A stretch of DNA of 9,646 nt from an uncultured Bacilli bacterium (GTDB lineage: Bacteria > Bacillota_I > Bacilli_A > RF39 > UBA660). The notes beneath the pieces were generated by a model that saw only the letters and a list, made by a program, of their open reading frames with translations, did not search any database and was not told where the DNA came from. Made by a program: the position numbers and the translations under genes. Shown piece after piece: positions 8,202-9,646 of this stretch (position 1 is the stretch's first letter; each line of letters starts with the position of its first letter). The stretch is taken from NCBI GenBank assembly GCA_947630935.1, contig CANRJL010000030.1:1-9646 (forward strand), written 5' to 3'.

Positions 8202-8914
8202 ATGGCAAAAGTTTTATTAATTATTCCGGCTTATAATGAAGAAGAAAATATTTTAAATACTTGTCAAGAAATTTTAAAGTATAATAAAGAGCATCATACA
8301 AATTATGATTTTATTGTTATCAATGATGGTTCGACGGATAATACTGAAAAATTTTAAAAGAAAATTCTTTACCACATATAACTTTAATAAATAATTTAGG
8401 AATTGGAGGAGCAGTGCAAACTGGATATCGTTATGCTTTAAATCATCAGTATGATGTTGCAATTCAGTTTGATGGTGATGGTCAGCATGATGTATCTTAT
8501 GTAAAAAAATTAATTGAACCTATTTTAAATGATGAGAAAGATTTTACAATAGGAAGTCGTTTTATTGAAAATATTAGTGGTTTTAAAACTTCTTTTTCAA
8601 GAAGAATTGGAATTAAAGTTTTATCTTTCTTTATTAAATTTACTAGTGGTTTTCGTCTTTATGATACAACTAGTGGTTTTAGAGCTTCAAATAAAGCTGT
8701 AATAAAAGAATTTGCTAATGATTATCCAATAGAATATCCTGAGCCTATTACAGTAGTTGAATTATTGAAAAAGGGTTATCGGGTTCAAGAGCTTGGTGTC
8801 AATATGAAAGAACGTTTAAAAGGTCATTCTTCTATTCATTCTTGGAAAGAATTTTATTACATGATAAATGTATGTTTTTCTATTTTGATTGTCGGACTTA
8901 GGAGGTACAAATGA
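8202..8914 (+). pseudogene. GT2 polyprenyl-phosphate glycosyltransferase (GacI/DPMS-like), frameshifted near codon 50
   Basis: ATG 8202 follows a strong AAAGGAG (8190-8196). The first 50 residues are typical GT2: KVLLIIPAYNEEENI and NDGSTDNT (41-48). The frame then hits TAA at 8355-8357. The -1 frame from 8351 continues the family (LKENSLPHITLINNLGIGGA) and carries the catalytic DGDGQHD (91-97), then TSGFRLYDTTSGFR, and ends at 8914. Restoring one A in the A5 run at 8347-8351 gives 237 residues, close to the size of streptococcal GacI. The expected reaction is sugar nucleotide plus undecaprenyl phosphate giving undecaprenyl-phosphate sugar, at the inner membrane face. The downstream piece alone begins at a Val GTG (8414) inside a conserved segment and lacks the nucleotide-binding strands. 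The stop overlaps the DUF2304 start (ATGA), as expected for a GacI-GacJ pair. Confidence 0.87.
8900..8906 (+). promoter_or_regulatory. Perfect ribosome binding site for the DUF2304 gene
   Basis: AGGAGGT is a complete anti-16S match placed four bases before ATG 8911 and lying inside the end of the GT2 gene. It supports independent strong initiation of the DUF2304 protein even if the frameshifted GT2 upstream is read only as far as its early stop. Confidence 0.7.
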
Positions 8915-9255
8915 TTTCAGCAAATTTATTAATCTGGGCTATTTTGTTTATTTTGTTTTTGTTTTGTGTAATTGTTTATTTACTTAGAAATAAACGAATT
9001 TCTATGAAATATGCATTGGTTTGGATATTAGCAATTGCGATAATTTTGTTTGTTTTAATGTTGCCTTCTTTGATGTATCGTCTTGCTTCTTTATTTGGTT
9101 TTGAACTTTTGTCAAATATGATTTTATGTGTTTTTATAGGTATTTTGCTATTTATTACTTTGGCACTGACAGTTATGGTTTCTGGTCAAAAAAAGAAAAT
9201 TACGCTTTTAATTCAAGAAGTTTCTATATTAAAAAAAGAAGTGGAGGATAAGTGA
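8911..9255 (+). CDS. DUF2304 small membrane protein (GacJ-like partner of the GT2)
   Basis: The protein has 114 residues, with three hydrophobic segments (about 6-25, 34-52 and 66-90), the basic linker RNKRISMKYALVWIL (26-40) and a charged C-terminal helix that may coil (93-114). The pattern of a basic loop, YALVW and LPSLMYRLASLFG is typical of DUF2304. In group A Streptococcus the DUF2304 protein GacJ (about the same length) binds the GT2 GacI and raises its undecaprenyl-phosphate-GlcNAc synthase activity. The ATGA overlap with the upstream GT2 gene fits the same partnership here. Donor sugar is unknown. Family assignment is strong; function is by analogy. Confidence 0.88.
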   Translation: MISANLLIWAILFILFLFCVIVYLLRNKRISMKYALVWILAIAIILFVLMLPSLMYRLASLFGFELLSNMILCVFIGILLFITLALTVMVSGQKKKITLLIQEVSILKKEVEDK

Positions 9256-9602
9256 TGAAGATAATACTTACAGCTATTTATGTAATTTTAACCTCTAGTG
9301 GACTATTTTGTATGAAATTAGGGGGAGATTCGTTATCATTATCTTTTAAAAATGAAATTAGTTTTAAAATTGGTTTTATTACGGCTTTAGGTTTTTTACT
9401 TTATATAGCAAGTTTTCTTTTATGGCAAAAATTAATTGCTACATATGATTTAAGTTACATTGTTCCTATTGCGACAGGTATTGTTCAAGTTGTAGTTTTA
9501 TTAGGAAGTTATTTTCTTTTTAAAGAATCTATGAGTTTTATAAATGTTATTGGAATTTTGATGGTTATTGTAGGAATTGTTTTAATTTCTGTTAAGAGAT
9601 AG
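9255..9602 (+). CDS. SMR/EamA-type four-helix membrane protein, putative lipid-linked sugar flippase
   Basis: The protein has 115 residues from ATG 9255, six bases after GGAGGA (9243-9248). A GTG three bases earlier is possible but less well spaced. Four hydrophobic segments (about 2-20, 38-58, 66-88 and 95-113) and the block YDLSYIVPIATGIVQV (64-79), followed by FLFKESMS, fit the drug/metabolite transporter fold in its half-size SMR or ArnE/ArnF form. Known relatives either expel cationic drugs or flip undecaprenyl-phosphate aminoarabinose. Directly after a GT2-DUF2304 pair, the flippase role is the better guess: moving the undecaprenyl-phosphate sugar to the outer face. Such proteins work as dimers; no second copy is seen, so a homodimer is likely. 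The start overlaps the DUF2304 stop (TGATG), showing tight coupling. Confidence 0.8.
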   Translation: MKIILTAIYVILTSSGLFCMKLGGDSLSLSFKNEISFKIGFITALGFLLYIASFLLWQKLIATYDLSYIVPIATGIVQVVVLLGSYFLFKESMSFINVIGILMVIVGIVLISVKR

Positions 9603-9622
9603 AACAAATTCTACTTTTTTTT
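9584..9622 (+). terminator. Possible intrinsic terminator at the end of the cluster
   Basis: AATTT (9584-9588), a CT bulge and GTT (9591-9593) can pair with AAC (9603-9605) and AAATT (9606-9610) around a nine-base loop that includes the stop codon. Four bases later is a run of eight T (9615-9622). The stem is AT-rich and weak, but the T-run and the promoter element just after it support an operon end here. Confidence 0.4.
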
Positions 9623-9634
9623 GCTTAAAATCTG

Positions 9635-9640
9635 TTGACA
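9635..9640 (+). promoter_or_regulatory. Consensus -35 hexamer TTGACA at the window edge
   Basis: TTGACA matches the sigma-A -35 consensus fully and follows a putative terminator. The matching -10 would fall near 9658, outside the window, so the promoter cannot be confirmed. If real, it drives a separate downstream transcript on the + strand. Confidence 0.4.
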
Positions 9641-9646
9641 TGGGGG

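Noticed and set aside
8405..8416. GGAGGA followed by GTG, as a restart site for the broken GT2
   Set aside because: The purines encode the conserved Gly-Gly of GIGGAV, spacing is only three bases, and a protein starting here would lack the nucleotide-binding half.
8274..8462. Minus-strand reading frame of 62 codons across the GT2 frameshift
   Set aside because: It is antisense to the conserved NDGSTDNT and GIGGA parts of the GT2 gene; the frameshift, not a new gene, explains the gap in the plus strand.
1..9646. Mollicute genetic code (TGA = Trp), suggested by the extreme AT content
   Set aside because: TGA serves as the natural end of at least four genes, with the next start overlapping or close by, and Trp is written TGG throughout.
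1..9646. CRISPR arrays, tRNA/rRNA genes, insertion sequences or attachment sites
   Set aside because: I saw no regularly spaced direct repeats, cloverleaf-like segments, transposase motifs or flanking inverted repeats; the window is nearly filled by coding sequence.

Overview
The window is a 9.6 kb stretch of a very AT-rich genome (GC clearly low by eye, not computed). All genes lie on the + strand, packed with short gaps or overlaps and preceded by Shine-Dalgarno sequences of the GGAGG type. TGA is used as a stop by several genes whose ends abut or overlap the next start, so genetic code 4 is not in use. Together with the protein families, this points to a low-GC Bacillota (Firmicutes) species, probably in the Bacilli/Erysipelotrichia or Clostridia range. 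I cannot name the species.

The content is part of one locus for a surface polysaccharide, most like the rhamnan-type cell-wall glycopolymers exported by an ABC transporter. From left to right it holds: the 3' end of a GT4 glycosyltransferase of the DUF1972/rhamnosyltransferase type (cut by the window edge); a 689-residue polytopic membrane protein with GT-C-like features; a short intergenic region with a weak hairpin and a strong internal promoter; an ABC export ATPase whose reading frame is broken by a one-base deletion; its TagG/RgpC-like permease; a large tandem-domain GT2 glycosyltransferase; a DUF2142 polytopic membrane protein; a second frameshifted gene, a GT2 of the polyprenyl-phosphate glycosyltransferase type; a DUF2304 protein; and a small four-helix SMR/EamA-like membrane protein. 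A weak terminator and a perfect -35 hexamer close the window.

The inferred scheme is as follows. Cytoplasmic GT4 and GT2 enzymes build a lipid-linked chain and the ABC-2 transporter moves it across the membrane. The last three genes resemble the GacI-GacJ side-chain system of group A Streptococcus: GT2 plus DUF2304 make an undecaprenyl-phosphate sugar, the small SMR-like protein may flip it, and one or both large membrane proteins (GT-C-like and DUF2142) may transfer the sugar to the exported polymer outside.

Three points stand out. Two genes carry single-base losses in or beside A-runs, with otherwise perfect reading frames on both sides. The whole window lacks the tetranucleotide GATC, and every Asp codon before a C is GAC rather than the otherwise dominant GAT. 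A near-consensus promoter divides the cluster into two transcription units.
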